A stretch of 64,000 nucleotides of DNA, taken from the NCBI RefSeq assembly GCF_001651875.1, contig NZ_LNQB01000067.1, positions 1-64,000 on the forward strand. The letters run 5' to 3'. The number at the start of each line of letters is the position of its first letter. Positions within the stretch are counted from its first letter, which is position 1. Below are positions 48,479-58,300 of the stretch, in pieces. Origin of the DNA: Sinorhizobium saheli. Lineage in GTDB: Bacteria; Pseudomonadota; Alphaproteobacteria; Rhizobiales; Rhizobiaceae. The translations under genes and the position numbers were made by a program. The notes beneath the pieces were generated by a model. It saw only the letters and a program-made list of their open reading frames with translations. It did not search any database and was not told the DNA's origin.

Positions 48479-49377
48479 CGCACCGGAGGCTCGAAGGTCA
48501 GGCCCCCAGCCTTGAAAATCGCGGCGATCCGGCCGTCGGCGAGCGCCGCGGCGATCGCGTCGTCGACCGCATAGGCGAGGTCCTTGTGCTGGAAGTTCAC
48601 GCCGACGCCCAAGGTCCACTTGCCGCGCGCCAGACCGACGAGCGGCGGCTCGTGAAGAGCGAGCGCCGCCTCCGGATGGGCGGCAATGCCCGCCTGAAGC
48701 TCTGCCCGCGGGCCCATGGCGGCCATGGTCTCCCCGCTCGCGAGCGCGTCCACGGCAAGCGCGGTGCTGCGATAGCGGCGGATCTTGTCGACCGGGCCGA
48801 GAAGTGACGTCAGATGGAAGTCGGAGATCGAGTCGTTTTCCACCGCCACCGTGTCGAAGCGGAAGAAGGGCGGTGTGGGCGCCTCCTCGGGATAATCGGT
48901 CCTGTCATAGGCAATGGCGATCGCCTCCCGGGCATATTGGCCGGTGAAGGTCACCTGCTCGATCCGGCAGGCATAGTCGCTGTCATAGGGGACATGCAGC
49001 ATCACGTCGCTGACATGGCCGCCGATCACGGCGCCCTTCCAGACATAGTTGAGGAGGTCGGCGTCGAGCGTCTCGCCCGCCTGGACGAGGCGGAAACGGG
49101 CCTCGACCCCGAGTGCGGCGGCAATGAGCCGGCCGATCTCCACATCGACCCCGCGCGCACGCCCCTTCTCCTCATAGGACCAGGGCGCGAAATCCTCGTA
49201 GACCGCGAACTCGATCCAGCCCTCCTCGACGATCCGGTCGAAGGAGCGGCCGACGTCCTGGGGAAAGGTGTTCTGCGGCTTCGGCTGCGGCACGTGGCCC
49301 TCGCATCGTGCGAAGGCCACGGCCGGCAGGACGGCGCAAGCCATGGCTGCGAGCGCGATCGCCCGGGGAGCGCCCAT
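48475..49377 (-). CDS. MoxJ/XoxJ-like periplasmic binding protein of a quinoprotein dehydrogenase
   Basis: A 300-residue family-3 type solute-binding protein with a signal peptide ending near AFA. It belongs by its layout (FAVYEDFAPWSYEEKGRARGVDVEIGRLIAAAL; GAVIGGHVSDVMLHVPYDSDYACRIEQV) to the binding-protein-like accessory proteins found with PQQ dehydrogenases. XoxJ is thought to bind and help load or activate the dehydrogenase rather than feed a transporter. It follows a PedF-like cytochrome gene by 3 nt, so the two are cotranscribed. The stop TAG comes from the RIME-like repeat. Confidence 0.85.
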   Translation of the reverse strand: MGAPRAIALAAMACAVLPAVAFARCEGHVPQPKPQNTFPQDVGRSFDRIVEEGWIEFAVYEDFAPWSYEEKGRARGVDVEIGRLIAAALGVEARFRLVQAGETLDADLLNYVWKGAVIGGHVSDVMLHVPYDSDYACRIEQVTFTGQYAREAIAIAYDRTDYPEEAPTPPFFRFDTVAVENDSISDFHLTSLLGPVDKIRRYRSTALAVDALASGETMAAMGPRAELQAGIAAHPEAALALHEPPLVGLARGKWTLGVGVNFQHKDLAYAVDDAIAAALADGRIAAIFKAGGLTFEPPVR

Positions 49378-49380
49378 GGC

Positions 49381-50067
49381 TCACTCCGTCGCAGACAGCC
49401 CGACGGTCAGGATCTCGCTGGCCTTCTTCCAGCTTTCCGGAGCGTCGGTCAGGATTCTCGCCGCCTCATAGGCGACGCTGTCGGCAACCGGCGCGCCGGA
49501 GGCCGTCTTCACTTCGGCGGCGATCTTCTCGAGTTCGGCCTTGAGCGCCTTCGGATCGGCGACCTTGGCCCCGGCGAGTTCGTTGCGAACCTCGTGCAGC
49601 CGGCCCGCATGCGCATCGAGCGCCCCGTCTTCCGGCCGGGTTTCGATATAGGTGCGGATCGCCCAGGCCGCCTTCTGGCCGAGAATGTCACCGAAGGCCG
49701 GCATCTTGGTGGTGCCGTCCTGGGTGTAGCCGTGGCGGAAGCGCTCGACGAACCATTCGTCACCGTATTCGGCCGCTTCCAGCAGCCGGAGGTCGGGGGC
49801 CAATCCCCCGGAGACGGCGCCGAGCCCGTGACAGCGGGCGCAGTTCTGGTTGAAACCGGAAGCGCCGATCTCGACGGCCTTCAGCCAGACGTCGCGTCCG
49901 ACCTTGTCCTCGCGATAGGGGTTTTCGGTAAGCCATTCCTCACCGACATCCGGCAGGGCGTCGGTGTTGACCGGTTGCGGCGCCACGTCGCCATGCGCGA
50001 CGACGACCGTCGCCGTCGCGATCAGCAGAAGCGCCGCAACCCCGGCGCGGATACGGTTCCTGGACAT
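49381..50067 (-). CDS. c-type cytochrome, PedF-like partner of PQQ alcohol dehydrogenase
   Basis: A 228-residue periplasmic monohaem cytochrome c. A signal peptide ends near AHG; the haem site is C76-A-R-C79-H80 and the probable axial Met is M122 (TTKMPAFGD). The N-terminal segment NPYREDKVGRDVWLKAVEIGASGFNQNCARCHG is typical of the c550 (PedF/ExaB-like) proteins that take electrons from PQQ dehydrogenases. A helical C-terminal extension of about 90 residues follows. Its promoter region holds two regulon dyads. The start MSRNRIR has GGGAGGAA upstream. Confidence 0.88.
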   Translation of the reverse strand: MSRNRIRAGVAALLLIATATVVVAHGDVAPQPVNTDALPDVGEEWLTENPYREDKVGRDVWLKAVEIGASGFNQNCARCHGLGAVSGGLAPDLRLLEAAEYGDEWFVERFRHGYTQDGTTKMPAFGDILGQKAAWAIRTYIETRPEDGALDAHAGRLHEVRNELAGAKVADPKALKAELEKIAAEVKTASGAPVADSVAYEAARILTDAPESWKKASEILTVGLSATE

Positions 50068-50135
50068 TCTTTCCTCCCTGGCAAGACTGCGTTCGGACCC
50101 GTTTCTTACAGCCGCCCGCGGTGGCCGCGGTATTC

Positions 50136-50169
50136 GACCTAGGTCGCGGCCCGGCATGGCACCTTGGTC
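50136..50169. promoter_or_regulatory. Two regulon dyads at the cytochrome/ABC-binding-protein promoter
   Basis: GACCTAGGTC (50136-50145, perfect palindrome) and CACCTTGGTC (50160-50169), centres 24 bp apart, between divergent genes. The second is inside GCACCTTGGTCGT, identical to the inverse of a 13-mer upstream of the alcohol dehydrogenase gene (34619-34631). Confidence 0.65.
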
Positions 50170-50222
50170 GTATTCCGCTCCTCCCTGCTCGCGCCTTAAC
50201 TTCGAGCGAGGAGGAGTTCCCC

Positions 50223-51410
50223 ATGCCGAAGATCCGCGTCAAACGGACAATGTCCGCGTGCCTGCTGGCGGCGCTTGCCGGCGCCGCCGGCCCGGCCCGG
50301 GCGGACGTCACCGTCGCCATGACCTATCTGCGTCAGGAGGTGAAGGCGCCGCCGGTGCTTTCGAACCTCGACCCTGTCCCGGAGGATCTCGGTATCGCCG
50401 GGGCCGAGCTCGGACTCTCCGATACCGAGACGACCGGCAGCTTCCTCGGCCACCATTATGGGCTGAAGGTGGTTTCCGTCGCGCCCGGAGGCGACCTCAC
50501 CGCGGCCGCCAGGGCCGCGCTCGCGGCATCGCCCGTGCTTTTTGTCGACGCGCCCGCCGAAAGCGTGCTGGCCGTCGCCGATCTGCCTGAGGCGAAGGGC
50601 GCGCTGATCGTCAATGTCGGCTCCGGCGAGCGCCGGCTGCGCGACGCCGATTGCCGCGGCAATCTCCTCCACACCATTCCCGAGGACGCGATGCGCGCCG
50701 AGGCGCTGATGCAGGTGTTGAGGGCGCGGCGCTGGACGCGCACCGTCATGATCGTCGGCCCGCGGCCGGAGGACGCGGCATTCGCCGCCACGTTGCGCGC
50801 CGCGGCGGCGAAGTTCGGCGTCGATATCCTGGCGGAAAAGGCCTGGACCTTCGACACCGACCTCAGGCGGATGGCGAGCAAGGAGGTGCCGCTCTTCACT
50901 CAGGACCTGCCCGAGCACGACGTGCTGCTGGTCGCCGACGAGGCCGACGACTTCGCCCGCTATGTTGCCAACAACACCTGGCTGGCGCGCCCGATCGCCG
51001 GCTCCGACGGCTTGCGCGGCGACGGCTGGGCGCCGGTGCTCGAGCAATGGGGCGCCGTGCAGTTGCAGAACCGCTTCGAGAGCGCGGCAAAACGCGAGAT
51101 GCGGCCGCGCGACTATGCCGCCTGGACGGCGCTGCGCACCGTCGGCGAGGCGGTGACGCGGATCAACACGGCCGACCCGGAGAAACTCAGGGCTTTCATC
51201 CTGTCGGACGGCTTCGCGCTCGACGGCTTCAAGGGTCGCCCGCTCAGCTACCGGCGCTGGAATGGGCAGCTGCGCCAGCCGATGCCGGTCGTCAATGCCC
51301 GCGCGCTCGTGGAGCTGACGCCGCTCGACGGCTACCTGCATCCGCAAAACGAGATGGATACGCTCGGGCTCGACCGCCCGGAAAGCGCCTGCACCGCATT
51401 CGGAGACTGA
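50223..51410 (+). CDS. PQQ-system-associated ABC substrate-binding protein
   Basis: A 395-residue periplasmic protein with a signal peptide ending near ARA. It has the bilobed branched-chain-amino-acid-binding-like fold and the features (AMTYLRQEVKAPPVLSNLD; LDGYLHPQNEMDTLGL at the C-terminus) of the binding proteins found next to PQQ alcohol dehydrogenase systems. Ligand unknown. The gene is divergent from the cytochrome gene, with GAGGAG upstream of its ATG. The ABC ATPase and permease usually found in these clusters are not in this window. Confidence 0.85.
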   Translation: MPKIRVKRTMSACLLAALAGAAGPARADVTVAMTYLRQEVKAPPVLSNLDPVPEDLGIAGAELGLSDTETTGSFLGHHYGLKVVSVAPGGDLTAAARAALAASPVLFVDAPAESVLAVADLPEAKGALIVNVGSGERRLRDADCRGNLLHTIPEDAMRAEALMQVLRARRWTRTVMIVGPRPEDAAFAATLRAAAAKFGVDILAEKAWTFDTDLRRMASKEVPLFTQDLPEHDVLLVADEADDFARYVANNTWLARPIAGSDGLRGDGWAPVLEQWGAVQLQNRFESAAKREMRPRDYAAWTALRTVGEAVTRINTADPEKLRAFILSDGFALDGFKGRPLSYRRWNGQLRQPMPVVNARALVELTPLDGYLHPQNEMDTLGLDRPESACTAFGD

Positions 51411-51411
51411 C

Positions 51412-52380
51412 ATGAGACGGCTTCATTCCTTTCTGATTGCGCTGCCGATCGGCGCGCTTCCCCTTGCCGCGACGGCCGGCGAAATCTGGGTCACCAACGA
51501 GAAGGACGCCACGATCTCCGTCATCGATACCGCGACCCTCGAAGTCGTCCGCACGATCGCGACCGGCGAGCGCCCCCGCGGCATCACCTTCAACTCCGAC
51601 CATTCGCGCGTCTATATCTGCGCGTCCGACAGCGATGCCGTGGAGGTGATGGACCCGGCGTCGGGCGAGATCCTTCACGAGCTGCCTTCGGGCGAGGATC
51701 CGGAACAGTTCGTGCTCGCCCCCGACGACAAGCACCTGTGGATCGCCAACGAGGACGATGCGGTTACCACGGTGGTCGACGTCGACGCGCGCGAGGTCGT
51801 GGCGCAGATCAATGTCGGCATCGAGCCGGAGGGCATGGCCGTTTCGGCGGACGGCAAGCTCGTCGTGACGACCTCCGAGACGACGAACATGGCCCATTGG
51901 ATCGACACGGCGACGATGAAGATCGTCGCCAATACGCTCGTCGACAGCCGGCCGCGCCACGCGGAGTTCACGAGCGACGGCAAGGAGCTCTGGGTCTCCT
52001 CCGAGATCGGCGGCACGGTGACGGTGTTCGACGTCGCGACCCGGTCCGAAAAGGCCAAGATCCGCTTCGCCCTCACCGGCGTCAGGGACGACCTGATCCA
52101 GCCCGTCGGCTTCGAATTCACGCCCGACGGCACGACCGCCTTCATCGCGCTCGGTCCGGCAAACCACGTCGCCGTGGTCGACATGAAGACCTTCGAGGTC
52201 GAGACATACATCCTGGTCGGCCGGCGCGTCTGGCACCTGGCGTTCTCGCCAGATCACAGCCAGCTGTTCACGACGAACGGCATCTCGGGAGATGTCACGG
52301 TGGTCGATGTCGCCTCGCGCGAGGCGCTGAAATCGATCAAGGTCGGCCGCTTCCCGTGGGGCGCAGCGACGCGGCCGTAG
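51412..52380 (+). CDS. PQQ-associated YVTN beta-propeller protein
   Basis: A 322-residue secreted seven-bladed propeller with YVTN-type repeats (EIWVTNEKDATISVIDTATLEVVRTI; HLWIANEDDAVTTVVDVDAREVV; ELWVSSEIGGTVTVFDVATR). A signal peptide ends near TAG. Proteins of this kind regularly accompany PQQ-dependent alcohol catabolism; their role is not defined. One nt separates it from the binding-protein gene. It converges with the repeat-protein gene, 13 nt away. Confidence 0.87.
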   Translation: MRRLHSFLIALPIGALPLAATAGEIWVTNEKDATISVIDTATLEVVRTIATGERPRGITFNSDHSRVYICASDSDAVEVMDPASGEILHELPSGEDPEQFVLAPDDKHLWIANEDDAVTTVVDVDAREVVAQINVGIEPEGMAVSADGKLVVTTSETTNMAHWIDTATMKIVANTLVDSRPRHAEFTSDGKELWVSSEIGGTVTVFDVATRSEKAKIRFALTGVRDDLIQPVGFEFTPDGTTAFIALGPANHVAVVDMKTFEVETYILVGRRVWHLAFSPDHSQLFTTNGISGDVTVVDVASREALKSIKVGRFPWGAATRP

Positions 52381-52393
52381 GCCAAGGCGCGGA

Positions 52394-55300
52394 TTAGACC
52401 GCCAGATAGGCCGCGATGACCGCTGCGATCTGATCCGAATTCAGCGCGTCCATCTGCGTCTCCATAAGCGCGTTCAGCTGGTCGCTGGAGAGGCTCGCAA
52501 TGTCGTCGGTGGAGAGCCCCGCCACGCCGCTCGAACTGAACGCCGAGACGTCTTCCGTCGAAAAGGTCGCAAGGTCGTCCGCGCTCAGGGCCGCGACTTG
52601 CGCCGAGGTCATCGCACTGACCTGAATTGGCGTCAAAGCCTCGGCCTGGGCCGTCGTCAGGGCGGCGATGGCGTTGACGCTCAACCCCGAGATCGCGCTC
52701 GTGCTCAGGGCGACGATATGATCGGTGGAGAGCTGCGCGACGTCGTCGGTGCCGAGGGCTGCGGCCTGTATGGCGTTCAGCGCACCGACCTGCGCGATGG
52801 AGAGCGCGGCGATCTGGCTGGTGCTCATCGCCAGGACCTGCGTGTAGCCGAGCGATCCGACCTGGCTCGTCGTGAGCGCCCCGATCGCAAGCGTGGAAAG
52901 CGCTGCGACAAAATCGGTGGACAGTCCCTTGATCGCAGCCGCGTTGATCGACGCGAGTTCCCCGGTCGAGAATGTCGCGAGATCCTCGGTGCCCAGGCCC
53001 GCAAGCCCGTTCGCGCTCAAGGCGGAAATCTGGCCGGTGGAAAGCGCATCGATCTGCGCGGGGCTGAGCGCACCAACCTGGGCGCTCACCAGGCCCGCAA
53101 CGCTGGCCGTGCCCAGCGCCGCGATTTCGCCGGTGGTGAGTGCCGCGATGAAGGCGGTGGAAAGCCCCTTGATGGCGGCGGAACTGATCGCCGCGAGCTC
53201 CTCGGCCGAGAACCCGTCCAGGTCCTCGGCGCTCAGGCCCGACAGCGCATCGGCCGTCAGGGCGCCAATCTGGCCTGTGGAGAATGCTTCGATCTGCTCG
53301 GCGCTCAAGGAACCGGCCTGGCCACTCGTCAGGCCCGCCAGGCCGGCCGCGCTCAGCGCCGCGATCTGGTCCGTCGAGAGCGCCGCCAGGTCGTCCGTGC
53401 CCAGCACCGCCACCTGCCTGGAGCCGAAGGCGCCGATCTGCCCGGTCGAAAGCGCCTCGATGTGGTCCGCGCTCAAGGCGCCGATCTGGGCGGTGGAAAG
53501 GCCGGAAATGCCGCTCGTGCCGAGCGCCGCGACCTGCTCGATGGAAAGCGCGGCGATCGTATCGGTGGACAGTCCCGCGATGGCGCTGGCGCTGATCGCC
53601 GCGATTTCCGCCGTCGAGAACGTCGCGAGGTCGTCCATGCCGAGAACGGCGATCTGCGTCGAACTCAGCGCGGCAATCTGCGAAGAGGTGAAGGCCTCGA
53701 TCTGGTCGGTGCTCAACGCATTGAGCTGGGCGGTGGAAAGACCGGCGACGCCGGCGGTCCCAAAGGCCGCGATCTGCACCGCCGAAAGCGCCGCCATCGT
53801 ATCGGTGGACAATCCCGCGACCGCATTCGAGCCGATCGCTGCGATATCCGCCGTCGAGAAGGTCGCCAGATCGTCCGTGCTCAGCGCCGCAATCTGCGTC
53901 GAGCGCATGGCCGCGACCTGCGCGGGGGTCAGGGCCTCGAGCTGATCGGCGTTCAGGGCGTCGATCTGGGCCGTGGAAAGCCCGGCGATGCCGGCCGTGC
54001 CCAGCGCGGCGACCTGGTCTGCCGAAAGCGCTGCTATGTCGGCAGTGCCGAGCGCTGCTACCTGCCTAGAGCCGAGAGCGCCGACCTGCCCGGTAGACAA
54101 GGCCTCGATCTGCTCGATGCTCAAGGCATCGATCTGGGCCGTGGAGAGACCGGCGATGCCGGCCGTGCTCAATGCCGCGAGCTGGCCCGGCGAAAGCGCC
54201 GCCAGCGTATCGGTCGACAGCCCCGCGACGGCGCTCGAACCGATCGCCGCGATATCCGCGGTCGAGAAGGCCTCGAGGTCGGCTGTGGTGAGCGCCGCGA
54301 TCTGCGTCGAGCTCATGGCCGCGACCTGCGCAGGGGTCAGGGCCTCGAGCTGATCGCCGTTCAAGGCGGCGATCTGGGCCATGGAAAGGCCCGCGACGGC
54401 GGCCGTGTTCAGCGCCGCAATCTGGCCCGCGGAGAGAGCCGCCACGTCGCCGGTGCCGAGCGCCGCCACTTGCTTGGAGCCGAGAGCGCCGACCTGCCAG
54501 GTCGACAGGGCCTCGATCTGATCGAGGCTCAACGCATCGATCTGGGCCGTGGAAAGACCGGCGATGCCGGCCGTGCTCAGGGCCGCGATCTGCTCCGCCG
54601 AAAGCGCCGCCAGCGTATCGGTGGACAATCCTGCGACGGCGCTCGAACCGATCGCGGCAATGTCCGCGGTGGAGAAGGCTGCCAGATCGTCGGTGCTCAG
54701 CGCCGCGATCTGCGCCGAACTCATAACCGCGACCTGGTCGGGGGTCAGTGCCTCGAGCTGCTCGGCAGTCAAGGCGTCGATCTGGGCGGCGGAGAGCGCG
54801 GCAATGGCGGCCGTGCTCAGCGCGGCAACCTGATCGGCCGAGAGCGCGGCGATGGCATCGGTGCCGAGCACCGCCGCCTGCCGGGAGCCGAGAGCGCCGA
54901 GCTGTGCGCTCGACAAGGCCTCGAACTGATCGGTGCTCAAGGCCGCGATCTGGGCGCTGGAAAGGCCGGCGACGCCCGCGGTGCTCAAGGCGGCGATCTG
55001 ATCGGAGGAAAGCGCGGCTATCGCGTCGGTCGACAGCCCCGCGACGGCGCTCGAACCGATCGCCGCGATCTCCGCGGTGGTGAAGGCCGCAATGTCGCCG
55101 GTGCTGAGGACGGCGATCTGCCGGGAGCCGAGGGCGCCGATCTGGTCCGCCGTCAGGGCCTCGACCTGGCCCGCGGAGAGAACCGCGACGTCCTCGGTGC
55201 CGAGACCCGCAATGCCCGCCGCGCTCAAGGCGGCGATCTGATCGGTCGAGAGCGTCGCGATGTCAGCGGTGCTCAAGGCGGCGACCTGCCCGGAGGTGAG

Positions 55301-58300
55301 CGCCCGCACTTGGCCGCTGGTCAAGGCTGCGACCTGACCGGTGCTCATGGCATCGACCTGCCGGGTGCTCAGCGCCGCGACGGCGGCAGTGCCCAATGCG
55401 GCGATCTGCTCGGTGGAAAAGGCAGCGATGACATCCGTTGCCAGGCCCGCGACGAGGTCGGCGCCAATCGCGGCGATGTCCTCGATCGACAATGCCCCTA
55501 TGTCTTCCGTCCCGAGCGCGGAGGCTTGTCGCGAGGTCAACGCGCCGACCTGGCTGGCGGAGAGGGCCGCAATCTGGTCCGAACTCAGGGCAGCGATCTG
55601 CCTGGTGCCGAGCCCGGCGACGCCGGCGGTGCTGAGCGAATCGATCTGCTCGGTCGAGAGCGAAGCGACGGCGGCCGTGGAGAGACCGGCAATGGCGCCC
55701 GCGGCGATCGCCGCGATGTCCTTCGTCGAGAACACGGCGATGTCTTCGCTTCCGAGAACCGAGAGCTGGGCCGAGGTGAGAGCGGCGACTTGCGAAGGCG
55801 TCAGCGCCTCCATCTGGTCGGTGCTCAAGGCGGCGATCTGCCTGGTGCTCAAGCCCGCAATCGCCGCGGTGCTGAGTGTGGCGATCTGCCCGGTCGAAAG
55901 GGCCGCCACGTCGCTCGTGCCGAGCGCGGCGACTTGCGCCGCACTCAGCGCCGCAAGCTGCTTGCTGCTCAAGGCGGAAAGCTGGCTGGAACTCAGCGCA
56001 TTGACCTGCGCGCTCGTCAGGCCCGCGATGCCGGCGGTGCTCAGCGCCGCGACCTGTCCGGTCGACAGCGCTGCGACGACGGCCGTCGACAGGCTCGATA
56101 TGGCGCCCGCGCCGATCGCCGCGACGTCCTTGGTCGAGAAGGCCGCGATGTCCTCCGTTCCAAGCGCCGCGAGCTGGGTCGAACTCAGCGCCGCGACCTG
56201 GACCGTGGTCAGCGCCGCGAGCTGGTCGGTGCCGAGCGCAACGATCTGCTTGCTCGTCAAGCCCGCGAGGCCGGCGGTGCTCAGCGCGGCGACCTGCCGG
56301 GTCGACAGGGCCGCCAGATCGCTCGTGCCGAGCGCGGCGACTTGCACCGAACTCAGCGCAGCAACCTGCCCGGTGCCGAGCGCGGCGAGCTGGCCCGTCC
56401 CGAGCGCGGCGACCTGACCGGTGCTGAGGCCGGTGATGCCGGCCGTGCCGAGGCTCACGATCTGCCCGGTCGAGAGCGAAGCGAGAACGGACGTGGTGAG
56501 ACCCGCTATTGCGCTCGAGCCGAGCGCGGCGATGTCTTGCGTCGAGAAGACCGCCAGGTCTTCCGTGCCCAGGGCCGCAAGCTGCGTCGAGCTCAGAACG
56601 CCGATCTGGGCCGAGCTCAGCGCCTCCATCTGCGCGGTGCTCAGGGCAACGATCTGCCTGGTGCCGAGCCCCGTGATCGCGGCCTTGCTCAGCGCAACGA
56701 TCTGGCCGGACGAGAACGCCGCGAGATCCTGAGCCTCCAGGGCAGCGACCTGATCGGCGCTCAGCATGGCAACCTGCTTCGTGCCGAGTGCCGCGATCTG
56801 GTCGGAGGACAGGGCCTCCATCTGATCAGACGTCAGGCCCTTGAGGCCGGCTGCGCCGAGGACGGCGATCTGGTCGGAGGAGAGGGCCGCGACCTTCTCG
56901 GTGCCGAGGGCGGCAACCTGCGTCGCCTTGAGCACGGCGACCTGCCTGGTGCTCAAGGCAGCGACCTGATCGGCACTGAGCGCGTCGATCTGGTCGGTGG
57001 TCAATCCCGCGACCGCGGCCGTGCCAAGCGCGGCGATCTGGTCTGAGGAGAGGGTCGAGATGACATCCGTCGACAACCCCGCAATACCGCCCGCACCGAT
57101 CGCTGCGATATCGGCACTGGAGAGCGCCGCTATATCCTCCTCGCTCAGGGCCGAAAGCTGCGCGGAGCTGAGAACAGCCACCTGGGCGGTCGAAAGGGCG
57201 GCGATCTGATCAGTGGACAAAGCGGCGATCTGATCGGCGCTGAGGCCGGTGACGCCCTTGGTGCTCAAGGCGGCGATCTGTGCCGTGGAGAGCGCTTCGA
57301 CGAGGTCGGTCGTCAGCCCCGAAATGGCGCCCGCGCCGATCGCCGCCATTTCGGCGCTGGAGAACGTTGCCACGTCGTCCGCATGGAAGATCGCCAGCTG
57401 CTCGGCGCGAAGGGCGGCGATCTGGGTCGAGGAAAGCGCCTCGACCTGGGCCGTGGACAAGGCGTCGATCTGCTCGGAGCCGAGGCCAAGGATGCCTTTC
57501 GTGCTCAGTGCCGCGACCTGGGCGGTCGAGAACGCGGCGACATTCTCCGCGCTCAAAGCGGCGACCTGCACCGAACCCAGCACCCGGACCTGCATCGTGG
57601 ACAGGGCGGCGGCCTGGCCGGTGGAGAGGGCGGCGAGCTGTGCGGTCGTCAGGCTCGCGACCGCACTCGTGCCGAGGGCGGCAAGCTGGGCCGTGGAAAG
57701 CGCGGCGATCGCCTCCGTGCTGAAGCCGGTCACGGCCTGGCTGGTGATTGCGGCGATATCGGCGGTCGAGAACGTTGCTATGCCTTCGGTCGCCAGGGCT
57801 TCGATCTGCCGCGAGCTCAGCGCCTTCACCTGCGAGACGGACAGCGCCTCGGCCTGGCCGGCCGACAGGGCGGCGATCTGCAGGCTCGTCAGGTTCGCGA
57901 TCGCACTCGTGCCCAGCGCCGCGACCTGGTCGGTGGAGAGGGATGCGATGACATCGGTGGTCAGCCCCGGCGCCGCCTTGTTGCCGATCGCCGCGATTTC
58001 GCCGGTCGAGAATGTCGCGATGGCGTCCGTTCCGAGCGCGGCAACCTGCACTGCGCTCAGCACCTTCACCTGCGCGGCAGAAAGGGCTTCCGCCTGCGTG
58101 GGCGACAGCGCGGCGATCTGGTCGGTCGTCAGGCCCGGGATTCCCTTGGCGCTCAGCGCTGCGATCTGATCGGTGGACAGGGCCGCGACATTCTGCGTGC
58201 CGAGGGCCGCGACTTGCGCCGCACTGAATGTCCTGAGCTGTGCCGCGGAAAGGGCCGCGGCCTGGTCGGTCGACAGGGCGGCGATCTGCGCGGCCGTCAG

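Noticed and set aside
52598-57046. A 1,482-residue open frame on the plus strand opposite the repeat protein
   Set aside because: The 24-nt period of the real gene keeps other frames free of stops. The translation is a Gly/Arg/Asp-rich mirror of the octad with no start signals; the minus-strand frame gives the coherent hydrophobic repeat.
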